Part shown: positions 22,768 through 31,303 of the stretch, one piece after another
How the letters are laid out: every line of letters begins with the position of its first letter
Position numbering within the stretch: position 1 is the first letter of the stretch
Assembly: GCA_035295845.1 (NCBI GenBank)
Contig: DATGIF010000019.1
Span: 1 to 64,000, forward strand
Reading direction: 5' to 3'
Source: Palsa-892 sp035295845
GTDB taxonomy: Bacteria > Pseudomonadota > Alphaproteobacteria > Rhizobiales > Xanthobacteraceae
Length of the DNA stretch: 64,000 nucleotides
Program-made: the position numbers and the translations under genes
The notes under the pieces: model-generated
Told to the model about the DNA's origin: nothing
The model's database searches: none
Seen by the model: the letters and a program-made list of their open reading frames with translations, nothing else

Positions 22768-23190
22768 ATGTATCGCAAATATATTCTGGGCGGCTTGGCG
22801 CTTTTGGCCGCCTTTGGCGCGGGCGTCGCGCTTTCGCCGAAATTCGTCGCCGCGCAGGCCAATCTTTTCGTTCCGAAAGAGGTGGTGCGCGAGGACATGG
22901 TCGGCATGCCCGGCCAAGAGGTCCTCGTTCAGTATATCGAATATAAGCCCGGCGCGGCCGTTCCCTGGCATCTGCATCCCGACGCGCACGAGATGACGGT
23001 GGTCGTCGAGGGCACGACTTGGCTCGAGGTCGAAGGGCAGGGCAAACGGCAGCTGAATGTCGGCGACGGCTTTCACATGCAGCCCAATGTCGTGCATCGC
23101 GGCGGCAACGAGAGCAACGCGTCGGCAAAAGTCGTGACCGTGCGGATCAAGCCGAAAGACAAGCCGATCTTAGTGCCGGTGCAGCGCTAA
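22768..23190 (+). CDS. Exported cupin-domain protein, 140 aa
   Basis: The N-terminal helix KYILGGLALLAAFGAGVAL is a signal peptide or membrane anchor (cleavage near VAAQA). A single cupin_2 barrel follows: PGAAVPWHLHPDAHEMTVVVEG holds the metal-binding His-x-His and Glu of motif 1, and VGDGFHMQPNVVHRGGNES holds motif 2 with its His. Four metal ligands are thus present. Likely a periplasmic metal-dependent enzyme or binding protein; substrate unknown. GGGAGG precedes the ATG, and a strong terminator lies downstream at 23257. Confidence 0.87.
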   Translation: MYRKYILGGLALLAAFGAGVALSPKFVAAQANLFVPKEVVREDMVGMPGQEVLVQYIEYKPGAAVPWHLHPDAHEMTVVVEGTTWLEVEGQGKRQLNVGDGFHMQPNVVHRGGNESNASAKVVTVRIKPKDKPILVPVQR

Positions 23191-23256
23191 TGAAGGAGGG
23201 CGGTGCGGACCGGCTTTCGCGCCGCCCTTGTCCAACCGGCTGAGAAGTTCGCAAGC

Positions 23257-23285
23257 AAGGGCCGCGAAATCGCGGCCCTTATTTT
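23257..23285 (+). terminator. Rho-independent terminator after the cupin gene
   Basis: Perfect 10-bp stem AAGGGCCGCG-AAAT-CGCGGCCCTT followed by ATTTTA. It lies between convergent genes and may serve both. Confidence 0.85.
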
Positions 23286-23290
23286 ACGCG

Positions 23291-23713
23291 TTAGCGTTTC
23301 TGCTGCTGGGTGAAGAGATCGAAGAAGGTCTTAGGCGCTTCGTTTTTCGCCGTGATCGTCTTCTTTTTCTTTACGACCGCTTGCTGCTTGGCATCGGGAT
23401 TTACGGGCGGCGTGATCGCATTCGGCGCCGGCAGCGCGCCGGTGATGATGCGATCTTCCTTGGGCGCCACGGGCGCGGCATTCGCCGTGCCGACGATTTC
23501 CTTCTCGTCCTTGGGTGTGGCGATGCTGGTTGCCTGCGTGCCGGCACTTGCCGGTGCGCGCTCGTGGGTAAGGCCATAGGCCACCGCCAACATGCTGGCG
23601 CCAAACGCGCAGATCGCGATCGCCGGGGCGTGCACGCTTTGTTGGCGGCCGCGTCGTTTCCCCGTTGATCGCTTTCCCAGCGCCCGCGCCGAATGCGTTC
23701 CGCTCTTTCGCAT
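23291..23713 (-). CDS. Hypothetical single-span membrane protein, 140 aa
   Basis: A basic N-terminus (KSGTHSARALGKRSTGKRRG) precedes one hydrophobic helix (APAIAICAFGASMLAVAYGL, about residues 29-48). The remainder is a disordered-looking Ala/Pro/Lys-rich stretch with KKKKTITAKNEAPK and the end FFDLFTQQQKR. Inside-positive topology suggests a periplasmic C-terminus. Resembles uncharacterised rhizobial proteins of this build; no domain recognised. Confidence 0.6.
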   Translation of the reverse strand: MRKSGTHSARALGKRSTGKRRGRQQSVHAPAIAICAFGASMLAVAYGLTHERAPASAGTQATSIATPKDEKEIVGTANAAPVAPKEDRIITGALPAPNAITPPVNPDAKQQAVVKKKKTITAKNEAPKTFFDLFTQQQKR

Positions 23714-23893
23714 TGGGTGCTCCTCGAATCGTGTGAACGCAAAGACTACTCCGGACGAAAGCGCCGTTCACGCCGCGCCGCTGCGCGGCGTTACGCAATT
23801 CCCAATGGAAAATCGCGGCCGCGCAAGCGCCGCGACGTCATGCACAAAAAAAGTTGTGTGCTCGATCGCACAAGCCGCTTGCGGGCGCGGCGT

Positions 23894-24100
23894 TCAGCGG
23901 GACGTGAGCCGCTCCCACTGCACGCGGGCCGCCGCCGACAGGCGATGCGCAAGATCGTTCGCGATGTCCCAGTTCACCAGCGGCCGCGGCTCGGAAGCGG
24001 CGGGCGGCGAGGGCGGCGCCGGCGCGTACATCTGGTCGTGCAGATAAGCGAGCCCGATGGTGAGCGCCGCCCCCAGAACCATTCCGAACAAAAGACGCAT
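23894..24100 (-). CDS. Small membrane-anchored protein, 68 aa
   Basis: MRLLFGMVLGAALTIGLAYL is an uncleaved-looking N-terminal helix. It is followed by HDQMYAPAPPSPPAASEPRP and a charged amphipathic end NDLAHRLSAAARVQWERLTSR. The opening MRLLxGxxLGxxLTIGxAYLHD recurs in uncharacterised Rhizobiales proteins of 65-75 residues. Start chosen at the ATG 24100 rather than 15 codons upstream, which would bury the helix. Function unknown. Confidence 0.6.
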   Translation of the reverse strand: MRLLFGMVLGAALTIGLAYLHDQMYAPAPPSPPAASEPRPLVNWDIANDLAHRLSAAARVQWERLTSR

Positions 24101-24269
24101 GACAATTCCCTCCGACCAATGTTGCAGGCGAGGCTGCTGCGACATTACGGCAAGACCGCGATCTCGCGGTGCCGTTTATTCGCCGCAGATTTGACAACGG
24201 TAGCCCGGATAGGCAAAGCCTCGGCCGGGAGCGGCGAAGGCACTTCTAAAGGCGCGTGGGGTTAAATTC

Positions 24270-24719
24270 ATGAGGTTGCGACCGGCCTCCGCCGCGGCCG
24301 TCCTGTTTACCATCCTGCTCCTTGGCGCTCGGCCCGCGGCCGCGCAGGCGTTTCGCACGCTCACCTGCCAGTTCACCTCCGGCACCACGGGGCGCTTCGA
24401 CAGCGACTGGGACGTCAAGGTCGCCAGTGACCGCGTCGACTTCACCATCGACAGCATCGACATGACGCAGGCGAGGGCGAAGATCGTGAGCGCTTTCGGG
24501 ATGAGCAGCGTGCTTTTGTTCCGCGGCAACAACTCGCTCAATTTTCTCGAGCTGATGCCGGACGGAAACCAGGCCTTCACCACCGTCTTCTTCAGCGCCA
24601 AACGGGCGGGCCGGCAGCCGGGCTCGCTCGACTGGTACCCGGCCGTACATTCACGCCACATGATGATCGGCAACTATCCGGTGGTCTCGCACTACCGCGG
24701 CTACTGCCAGGGGAATTGA
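24270..24719 (+). CDS. Hypothetical exported protein, 149 aa
   Basis: Signal peptide (AAAVLFTILLLGARPAAAQA) followed by a beta-rich domain: FRTLTCQFTSGTTGRFDSDW, VDFTIDSIDMTQARAKIVS, LLFRGNNSLNFLELMPDGNQ and a final HSRHMMIGNYPVVSHYRGYC. Two Cys residues, at the first strand and the C-terminus, may form a disulfide. The build resembles small lipocalin-like or 'FxCxF' periplasmic proteins of rhizobia, with no named function. It converges on the class II aldolase gene with a gap of 5 bases. Confidence 0.65.
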   Translation: MRLRPASAAAVLFTILLLGARPAAAQAFRTLTCQFTSGTTGRFDSDWDVKVASDRVDFTIDSIDMTQARAKIVSAFGMSSVLLFRGNNSLNFLELMPDGNQAFTTVFFSAKRAGRQPGSLDWYPAVHSRHMMIGNYPVVSHYRGYCQGN

Positions 24720-24724
24720 GCGAC

Positions 24725-25426
24725 CTAGATCGGGGCCTGCTTGAGCGCCGTCCGTTTCCAGATATCCCAGGCGCGCAGGTGAATCTTTTCCAGCACCAGC
24801 ATCGCCTTTTCCCCTTCTTCGGGCGCCAGAAAGTTGATCGGCCCGCCAAGCGCGATCGCCTGCATCTGCAGGCGCGCATTCACCTCGGTATAGACCGCGC
24901 GGAAGACGGCCATCGGCAAGGTGCCGGCGACAATGACATTGCCGTGCCCGCGCATCAGCACGACATTCTTGTCGCCGAGCGTTCTCGCGAGTGCTGCGCC
25001 GAGCGCCCGATTGCCGATCAGCATGTCGGTCATGCCGGCCGCCTCGCGGATCTCGAACACCGGCACGCCGGGATAGAGGAACGACGACATGTGATAGAGC
25101 GGCCGCAGCGGCGCGCCGGTCACGCTGAAGGGGATCACGGTCGGCGAATGAGAATGAACCACGGCGTTGACGTCCGGCCGCGCGCGATACACCTCGCCGT
25201 GAATAAAGCGCTCGAAGAAATGCGCGAACTGGGCGGGCGCGCCGACGGGGTTGCTGTCGAGGTCGTACTCGACGATGTCGGCGGCGGTGACGAGAGCCGG
25301 CGCGAGATTGCGCCCCATCAGATAGCGGTCGGGCTTTTCCGGATGGCGAAGGCTGACATGACCATAGGCGTCGAGCACGCCCTCTTGAACCAGGATGCGG
25401 TTCGCCGCCACGAGGTCTTCGAGCAT
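24725..25426 (-). CDS. Class II aldolase/adducin-family protein, 233 aa
   Basis: Zinc-dependent aldolase fold. Metal-site motifs: VVHSHSPTVIPFS (two His) and LMRGHGNVIVAG (third His), after the phosphate/substrate loops AYGHVSLRHPEKPDRYLMGR. The acidic residue at the start of FIHGEVYRARPD would be the general acid. The family covers fuculose-, ribulose- and 3-oxo-tetronate-phosphate aldolases as well as non-catalytic forms; the sequence does not say which. No sugar kinase or isomerase is adjacent, so it is not part of a visible sugar operon. Confidence 0.87.
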   Translation of the reverse strand: MLEDLVAANRILVQEGVLDAYGHVSLRHPEKPDRYLMGRNLAPALVTAADIVEYDLDSNPVGAPAQFAHFFERFIHGEVYRARPDVNAVVHSHSPTVIPFSVTGAPLRPLYHMSSFLYPGVPVFEIREAAGMTDMLIGNRALGAALARTLGDKNVVLMRGHGNVIVAGTLPMAVFRAVYTEVNARLQMQAIALGGPINFLAPEEGEKAMLVLEKIHLRAWDIWKRTALKQAPI

Positions 25427-25661
25427 GTGGGTCGGCCGCAGGATTTCTCAAGGTAAAGGGATCGATACCGCCGACGCTATAACAAGCCGGATCGCGCGCC
25501 AAAAGCCGGGGCTGCTTGAACCTTCAATTTGCGCACTTATTTAGCAGCTTGTTTCGCGGGTTCCCTTGGGCTTTTGGCCCGCCCATGACAGGCGGCAGAG
25601 GCCTATGCTAGAGCCCCGCTCGCTGCCCCGAGGCGCAGCGCAACCATCGGCTCCAGATCAA

Positions 25662-27581
25662 ATGGCAACCACGCAGTACGACACCAGGGCCGTGGCCCCG
25701 GTTAGCGGGGATATTCATCAGCAATCCGAGGCCGGATTTTGGGCGCTCGCGCTTGGCTGCGTCGGCGTGGTCTATGGCGACATCGGTACGAGCCCCCTTT
25801 ACGCCATGCGCGAGGCGGTGCTCGCCGCGACGGATGGCGGGGAGTTGAGCCGCGGCGCCGTGTTTGGCGTGCTTTCGCTCGTGCTTTGGTCGCTGATCAT
25901 CGTTGTCACCGCGAAATACGTGTTCATCCTTCTGCGGGCGGACAATCGCGGCGAGGGCGGCACACTTTCCTTGATGGCGCTGGCGCAACGCGCCCTCGGG
26001 CGGCCAAGCGGATTGGTCGCGCTCCTTGGAATCACGGGTGCGGCGCTCTTTTACGGCGATGCCATCATCACGCCCGCGATCTCGGTGCTCTCCGCGGTGG
26101 AAGGCCTCAAGGTCGTGACGCCCGCCTTCGACCACTACATTCTGTCCCTCACGGTTGTGATCCTTGTTGTGCTGTTCGCGGTGCAATCGCGCGGCACCGC
26201 GGCGGTCTCCGCCTTCTTCGGGCCGGTCACCGCGATCTGGTTTGTCGCGATCGCCGCAGGCGGCATCGCCTATATTCTCCAGTCTCCAAGCGTGCTGCTC
26301 GCCATCAATCCGTTCTACGCGGTCAGCTTTATGCTGAACCATGGCTTGATCGGTTTCGTGACACTCGGCGCGGTCTTTCTGGCGGTGACCGGCGCCGAGG
26401 CGCTCTACGCCGATCTCGGCCATTTCGGCCGCAAGCCCATTCAGGTCGCCTGGCTCGGTCTCGTCTTTCCCGCACTCGTGATCAACTATTTCGGGCAGGG
26501 CGCGCTCCTGCTTGTTGACGCGAAGGCGATCGAAAATCCGTTCTTTCTCCTCTATCCGGAATGGGCGCAGCTTCCGATGGTGGTGCTCGCGACCGCCGCC
26601 ACCGTGATCGCGAGCCAGGCCGTGATCACCGGCGCCTATTCGCTCACCCAGCAAGCGATCCAGCTCGGCCTGATGCCGCGCCTCGACATCCGCCACACCT
26701 CGGCGACGCTCGCCGGCCAGATTTACATTCCACGGGTGAACTGGCTTTTGCTCGCGGGCGTGCTGCTGCTGGTGGGACTGTTCCGCTCCTCGAGCGCGCT
26801 TGCCTCGGCCTACGGCATCGCCGTGACCGGCACGATGGTGGTGACCACGATCATGGCTTTCGTCGTGGTCTGGCGGATGTGGGGCTGGAGCCTTCTCGCC
26901 ACGACGCTTCTGATCGTGCCGTTCGTCCTGCTCGACACGACCTTCCTCGCGGCGAACCTCCTGAAGGTGGCGGAAGGCGGCTGGATTTCGCTGTTCGTGG
27001 GCTCGATCCTGATCATCGTCATGGTTACCTGGCGGCGCGGCGCACGACTTTTGTTCGAGAAGACCCGCAAGCAGGAAGTCCCGCTCATCGACCTCGTGAA
27101 GAATCTCGAAAAGAAGCCGATCAACCGCGTGCCGGGCACCGCGATCTTCTTCACCAGCGACCCGGAAAGCGCGCCGACGGCGCTTCTGCACAGCCTCAAG
27201 CACTATAAAGTGCTGCACGAGGAAAACATCATCCTCACGCTGATCACCGATCACATGCCGCGCGTCAGCCCCGAGGAGCGCGTGACCATGGATTACATCA
27301 GCAAGACGTTTGCGCGCATCACCGTCCGTTACGGCTTCATGGAAAATCCGAACGTACCGAAGGCGTTGACCATGGCGAAGAAACTCGGCTGGCAGTTCGA
27401 CATCATGAAGACGTCGTTCTTTCTCTCGCGCCGCGCGTTGAAGCCGGCGCTGCATTCCGGCATGCCGGCCTGGCAGGACCGGCTGTTCATCGCGCTTGCG
27501 CACACCGCCAATGACGCCACCGCCTATTTCCGCATTCCCTCCGAGCGCGTGGTCGAAATCGGCACCCAGGTCACGGTGTAG
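25662..27581 (+). CDS. kup: Kup-type potassium uptake protein, 639 aa
   Basis: KUP/HAK K+:H+ symporter of the inner membrane. Landmarks: ALGCVGVVYGDIGTSPLYAM (TM1), LRADNRGEGGTLSLMALAQR, FYGDAIITPAISVLSAVEGL and SQAVITGAYSLTQQAIQLGL. The C-terminal 170 residues form the soluble domain, with PGTAIFFTSDPESAPTALLH and the end VEIGTQVTV. About twelve hydrophobic helices are visible. The ATG at 25662 gives the usual N-terminus before the first helix; the 32 upstream open codons are Pro/Arg-rich and unlike the family. Single gene, followed 41 bases later by mccA. Confidence 0.95.
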   Translation: MATTQYDTRAVAPVSGDIHQQSEAGFWALALGCVGVVYGDIGTSPLYAMREAVLAATDGGELSRGAVFGVLSLVLWSLIIVVTAKYVFILLRADNRGEGGTLSLMALAQRALGRPSGLVALLGITGAALFYGDAIITPAISVLSAVEGLKVVTPAFDHYILSLTVVILVVLFAVQSRGTAAVSAFFGPVTAIWFVAIAAGGIAYILQSPSVLLAINPFYAVSFMLNHGLIGFVTLGAVFLAVTGAEALYADLGHFGRKPIQVAWLGLVFPALVINYFGQGALLLVDAKAIENPFFLLYPEWAQLPMVVLATAATVIASQAVITGAYSLTQQAIQLGLMPRLDIRHTSATLAGQIYIPRVNWLLLAGVLLLVGLFRSSSALASAYGIAVTGTMVVTTIMAFVVVWRMWGWSLLATTLLIVPFVLLDTTFLAANLLKVAEGGWISLFVGSILIIVMVTWRRGARLLFEKTRKQEVPLIDLVKNLEKKPINRVPGTAIFFTSDPESAPTALLHSLKHYKVLHEENIILTLITDHMPRVSPEERVTMDYISKTFARITVRYGFMENPNVPKALTMAKKLGWQFDIMKTSFFLSRRALKPALHSGMPAWQDRLFIALAHTANDATAYFRIPSERVVEIGTQVTV

Positions 27582-27622
27582 GGGCTGACGAAAGCTGCGG
27601 CGGCGGCTAGTGTCCCCGCCGC

Positions 27623-29602
27623 ATGTTCGGCTCTGTTCTCATCGCCAATCGCGGCGAAATCGCCGTCCGCGTGATCCGCACCGCGCGGGCGCTCGGGCTT
27701 CGCGCGATTGCGGTCTACTCGGATGCTGATCGCGAGGCGTTGCACGTCAAGCTCGCGGATGAAGCGCATTACATCGGGCCTTCGCCCGCACGCGCGAGCT
27801 ATCTCGATGTCACCCGCATCATCGAGGTCGCGCGGAGAGCCAAGGCCGAGTGCATCCATCCCGGTTATGGATTTCTTTCGGAGCGGCCGGAGCTCGTCGA
27901 GGGCTGCAAGGCCGCGGGGATCGCTTTTGTCGGGCCGCCACCCGCGGCGATGCGTGCGATGGGTTCGAAGAGCGAAGCAAAGGCGCTGATGGCGAAAGCG
28001 GGCGTACCGGTGGTGCCGGGCTATCACGGCGACCGGCAGGAGCCCGCGTTCCTCAAACAGAAAGCCTATGAGACCGGCTATCCGGTGCTGATCAAGGCGG
28101 TCGCGGGCGGCGGCGGCAAGGGCATGCGCAAGGTCGACAAGCAAATCGACTTCGAAAGCGCGCTCGCCGCGGCCCAACGCGAGGCGGAATCTTCCTTTGG
28201 CGATCGTCGCGTCCTGGTCGAAAAGGCGATCGAAAAGCCGCGGCACATCGAAATTCAGGTTTTCGCCGACAGTCACGGCAACGCCGTCCACCTCTTCGAG
28301 CGCGATTGCTCGGCGCAACGGCGGCATCAGAAAGTGCTCGAAGAGGCGCCGGCCCCCGGCATGACCGCGGAATTGCGCCAAGCCATGACCCAGGCCGCGG
28401 TGACCGCGGCGAAAGCCGTCGGCTATCAGGGCGCGGGCACCGTCGAGTTCATTGTCGACGGCGGCAAGGGCATGCGAACCGACGGATATTATTTCCTCGA
28501 AATGAACACACGGTTGCAGGTCGAGCATCCGGTGACCGAGATGATTACCGGCCTCGATCTCGTCGATTGGCAGTTTCGCGTCGCCGCCGGAGAAAAACTG
28601 CCGCTCAATCAGGAGCAGATCTCCTTGCGCGGCCACGCGGTCGAGGCGCGGCTTTACGCCGAGGATCCCGAGAAGGGATTTCTGCCCTCGACCGGCAAGC
28701 TCTACGGGCTGCAATTTCCAAAAGGCGAGGGGATCCGCGTCGATGCCGGCGTCGAGGCGGGCGACGAGGTGACGCCGTTCTACGATCCGATGATCGCGAA
28801 GCTGATCGCCTATGCGCCGACGCGCCAAGAGGCGCTCGACCGCCTTGCGCATGCGCTTGACGATACGCTGATCGCAGGCCCCCGCAGCAATGTCGCCTTC
28901 CTGCATGCGCTGGTGACGCTTCCATCGGTGCGTGAGGGCAAGATCGATACCGGCCTGATCGAGCGCGAATCGGCTGCACTCGGGACGTCACCGCGTCCGG
29001 CCGATTTTGCCGCCGCCGCGCGCGGCGTTGAACAGTTGATCGCGCGTGAGCAGGAGCGAATGCTCGTTCGAGCACGCTGGCGTTCGGACGAGCGGCATTC
29101 GCCCTGGAACGTGCGCGATAGTTTCGGGTTCAACGGCGGGCACGAGACGAAATACGCCGTCAGCATTGACGGCAAGCGCGCGGTTGCGCGGGTTCGTTTC
29201 GGCGCCGACGGCGTTCGCGCGAGCGTCGAGGGCGAGAAGTCCGTTGATTGCGCCGTCGTAGACGCGGGCGAGGGCGTGATTGCCTGGCGCAAGGGACGGC
29301 AGACCCAGGTCGTGCCGGAAGAAGCGATCGCGGTTGATCTCGAACATCTCGATGGCGGCGGCATCATCAGCGCGCCCATGCACGGCAAGGTGCTCTCGAT
29401 CGAGGTGAAGAAAGGCGAGCGCGTGAGCAAGGGACAAAAGCTCGGGGCGATCGAAGCGATGAAGATGGAGCACGCGCTCACTTCGCCGCTCGACGGCACG
29501 GTCAGCGAGATCGTCGTGCAAGCGGGCGATCAGGTGGCGGAGCGGGCCAAGCTTCTGGTGATTACGGCCGAGGCGGAAAACAAGGAAGCGGCGAAGAAAT
29601 GA
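27623..29602 (+). CDS. mccA: Methylcrotonoyl-CoA carboxylase, biotin-carboxylase/BCCP subunit, 659 aa
   Basis: ATP-dependent biotin carboxylase fused to the biotin carrier domain. Order: N-terminal ATP-grasp part (FGSVLIANRGEIAVRVIRTA, HPGYGFLSE), glycine loop KAVAGGGGKGMRKV, active-site ERDCSAQRRHQKVLEEAPAP and MNTRLQVEHPVTEMITGLDL, then a middle BT domain, and the carrier domain with GAIEAMKMEHAL where K614 is biotinylated. Assignment to MCC rather than propionyl- or acetyl-CoA carboxylase rests on the presence of mccB and ivd in the window and on the size. The stop overlaps the next gene's ATG (ATGA). Confidence 0.92.
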   Translation: MFGSVLIANRGEIAVRVIRTARALGLRAIAVYSDADREALHVKLADEAHYIGPSPARASYLDVTRIIEVARRAKAECIHPGYGFLSERPELVEGCKAAGIAFVGPPPAAMRAMGSKSEAKALMAKAGVPVVPGYHGDRQEPAFLKQKAYETGYPVLIKAVAGGGGKGMRKVDKQIDFESALAAAQREAESSFGDRRVLVEKAIEKPRHIEIQVFADSHGNAVHLFERDCSAQRRHQKVLEEAPAPGMTAELRQAMTQAAVTAAKAVGYQGAGTVEFIVDGGKGMRTDGYYFLEMNTRLQVEHPVTEMITGLDLVDWQFRVAAGEKLPLNQEQISLRGHAVEARLYAEDPEKGFLPSTGKLYGLQFPKGEGIRVDAGVEAGDEVTPFYDPMIAKLIAYAPTRQEALDRLAHALDDTLIAGPRSNVAFLHALVTLPSVREGKIDTGLIERESAALGTSPRPADFAAAARGVEQLIAREQERMLVRARWRSDERHSPWNVRDSFGFNGGHETKYAVSIDGKRAVARVRFGADGVRASVEGEKSVDCAVVDAGEGVIAWRKGRQTQVVPEEAIAVDLEHLDGGGIISAPMHGKVLSIEVKKGERVSKGQKLGAIEAMKMEHALTSPLDGTVSEIVVQAGDQVAERAKLLVITAEAENKEAAKK

Positions 29603-30534
29603 TGCAAACGACGCGTCGCCAGCTTCTGGCCGCGACCGGGATCGTGGGCCTTGCCGCAGCACTCGGCTTTTCCGCACGCGCGGCGGACGGTGGTCTCAAG
29701 CTCGTGCTCCTCGGCAACAAAGGCGGACCGCGGGTGATCGCCGGCTTCTCGAATCCTTCCAGCGTCCTCCTCTTCAACGGTAAATCCTACGTGGTCGATT
29801 GCGGCTACGGCGTCACGCGACAGCTCGCTGCTTGCGGCATTCAGGCGCATCAGGTGCGCACGATCCTGATCACCCACAATCATTCGGACCATGTCTTGGA
29901 ACTCGGCCCGCTCATCTACAACGCCTGGGCGGGCGGCCTGCGCGAGGAAATCCACGTCTGGGGGCCGCCGCCGGTTGCCGAGATCGTCAATGATTTTCTG
30001 CAATCGATGAAATACGACATCGATATCCGCATCGCCGATGAAGGCCGGCCGGATTTGCGCAGGCTCGTGGTCGTACACGAGTTCGATGCGCCCGGGCTGG
30101 TGTTCGAAACCGATGGCCTGAAGGTGAGGACGGCGAAAGTGCGCCATCCGCCGATCACCCAAGCCTACGCCTATCGCTTCGATACGGATGCGCGTTCGAT
30201 CGTGCTTTCCGGCGACACCACCTACTCGCCGGAGCTGATCGCGCTCGCCCAGGGCGCGGATGTGCTGGTCCACGAGGCGATGAACCTCTCCGGCATCGAC
30301 CGGCTGCTTTCGCGCAATCCGAACGCGACGACGTTGCGCGCGCATCTTCTGGCAAGCCATGCAACCACCGAGCAGGTCGGCGAGGTCGCGGCCGCCGCCG
30401 GGGTGAAGACGGTCGTGCTCTATCATTTCGTGCCGGGCGACGATCCTTCGATCACCGACGACATGTGGATCGAGGGCGTGCGCAAGCATTTTGCCGGCGA
30501 AGTGATCGTCGGCAAGGAATTGCAGACGATCTAG
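29599..30534 (+). CDS. Exported metallo-beta-lactamase-fold hydrolase, 311 aa
   Basis: A twin-arginine-type signal (QTTRRQLLAATGIVGLAAAL, cleavage near ARAAD) suggests export in folded form. The metal site HNHSDH (residues 93-98) follows VVDCGYGVTRQL; ILSGDTTYS-like VLSGDTTYSPELI supplies the bridging Asp and LLASHATTEQ a His. This order is that of the RNase Z/arylsulfatase-like MBL group. Translation is coupled to mccA through ATGA, but no leucine-pathway reaction obviously needs it. Substrate unknown. Confidence 0.85.
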   Translation: MMQTTRRQLLAATGIVGLAAALGFSARAADGGLKLVLLGNKGGPRVIAGFSNPSSVLLFNGKSYVVDCGYGVTRQLAACGIQAHQVRTILITHNHSDHVLELGPLIYNAWAGGLREEIHVWGPPPVAEIVNDFLQSMKYDIDIRIADEGRPDLRRLVVVHEFDAPGLVFETDGLKVRTAKVRHPPITQAYAYRFDTDARSIVLSGDTTYSPELIALAQGADVLVHEAMNLSGIDRLLSRNPNATTLRAHLLASHATTEQVGEVAAAAGVKTVVLYHFVPGDDPSITDDMWIEGVRKHFAGEVIVGKELQTI

Positions 30535-30596
30535 CGGCCTGTGGACGAAGGGCGGCGAGGGGTGAAGGATCGCGCTCCTTCGTCTAGAAGAGCGCC

Positions 30597-31034
30597 ATGA
30601 CCCTGCACCTCATCAAGCTTTGCGTCGGCGTCGACACGATCAGCGAACTGGAAGAGTGGATCGACGAGCGCCTGCGCGAGAAACGCCGCAAGAAGCAGCC
30701 TGCGGAACACATCCACACCACGCGCATGTTCCCCACGCGCAAGGACGAGTTGCTCGACGGCGGCTCGCTCTATTGGGTGATCCGCGGCGAGATCGCCTGC
30801 CGCGAGCGGCTCCTCGACCTCCGCCCCTATGTCGACAAGGAGGGCATCAAACGCTGCCGTCTCGTGCTCGACGGCAAGGTCGTGCCGGTGATGCCGAAGC
30901 CGCGCGGACCGTTTCAGGGCTGGCGTTATTTCCCGGCAAACGAGGCGCCGCCTGATCTCGCCAAGGGCGGCAACGGTGTGGCACAGCTCCCGGAGAAGTT
31001 GCGGCGCGAGTTGCGCGAACTCGGATTACTCTGA
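30597..31034 (+). CDS. DUF1489 family protein, 145 aa
   Basis: MTLHLIKLCVGVDTISELEE opens the family pattern, with a basic helix (EKRRKKQPAEHIHTTRMFPT), then LLDGGSLYWVIRGEIACRER and a final block FQGWRYFPANEAPPDLAKG ending LRRELRELGLL. DUF1489 is confined largely to alphaproteobacteria and has no assigned function. The basic, RNA-like surface is only suggestive. The gene lies 62 bases past the MBL-fold gene. Confidence 0.88.
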   Translation: MTLHLIKLCVGVDTISELEEWIDERLREKRRKKQPAEHIHTTRMFPTRKDELLDGGSLYWVIRGEIACRERLLDLRPYVDKEGIKRCRLVLDGKVVPVMPKPRGPFQGWRYFPANEAPPDLAKGGNGVAQLPEKLRRELRELGLL

Positions 31035-31066
31035 CCCGGGCTGGAACCGCGGGCGCGGTCGAATCG

Positions 31067-31303
31067 TTGACCCGGCGGGAAGATCAACCGGGAATCGATG
31101 CTGTGGCGCAAGCAAAGCAGGCCAGCCCGAGCTACGAGGAGCCCGACAGGAATGTGGCCGACCGTTCCGTTCCCACGGTGCTGCCGCCGACAAAGGCGCG
31201 CGCGGGCCTCATGGATCGCGACTCGCTCTACATGCTGCTCGCTTCGACCGCGCTCCTGATCGTGCTGTTCGCGGCGGCCTTCGCCTATTTCAAGCCCGCC
31301 TGA
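31067..31303 (+). CDS. Small tail-anchored membrane protein, 78 aa
   Basis: Hydrophilic N-terminus (EPDRNVADRSVPTVLPPTKA), then RAGLMDRDSLYMLLASTALLIVLFAAAFAYFKP with one C-terminal transmembrane helix. Start codon uncertain: TTG at 31067, or GTG at 31103, which would give 66 residues. It ends 14 bases inside the 3' end of panC on the opposite strand. No family recognised. Confidence 0.5.
   Translation: MTRREDQPGIDAVAQAKQASPSYEEPDRNVADRSVPTVLPPTKARAGLMDRDSLYMLLASTALLIVLFAAAFAYFKPA

Noticed and set aside
25608..27503. A 631-codon antisense frame opposite kup
   Set aside because: His/Arg/Glu-rich shadow of kup with no domain; kup is complete and in the family.
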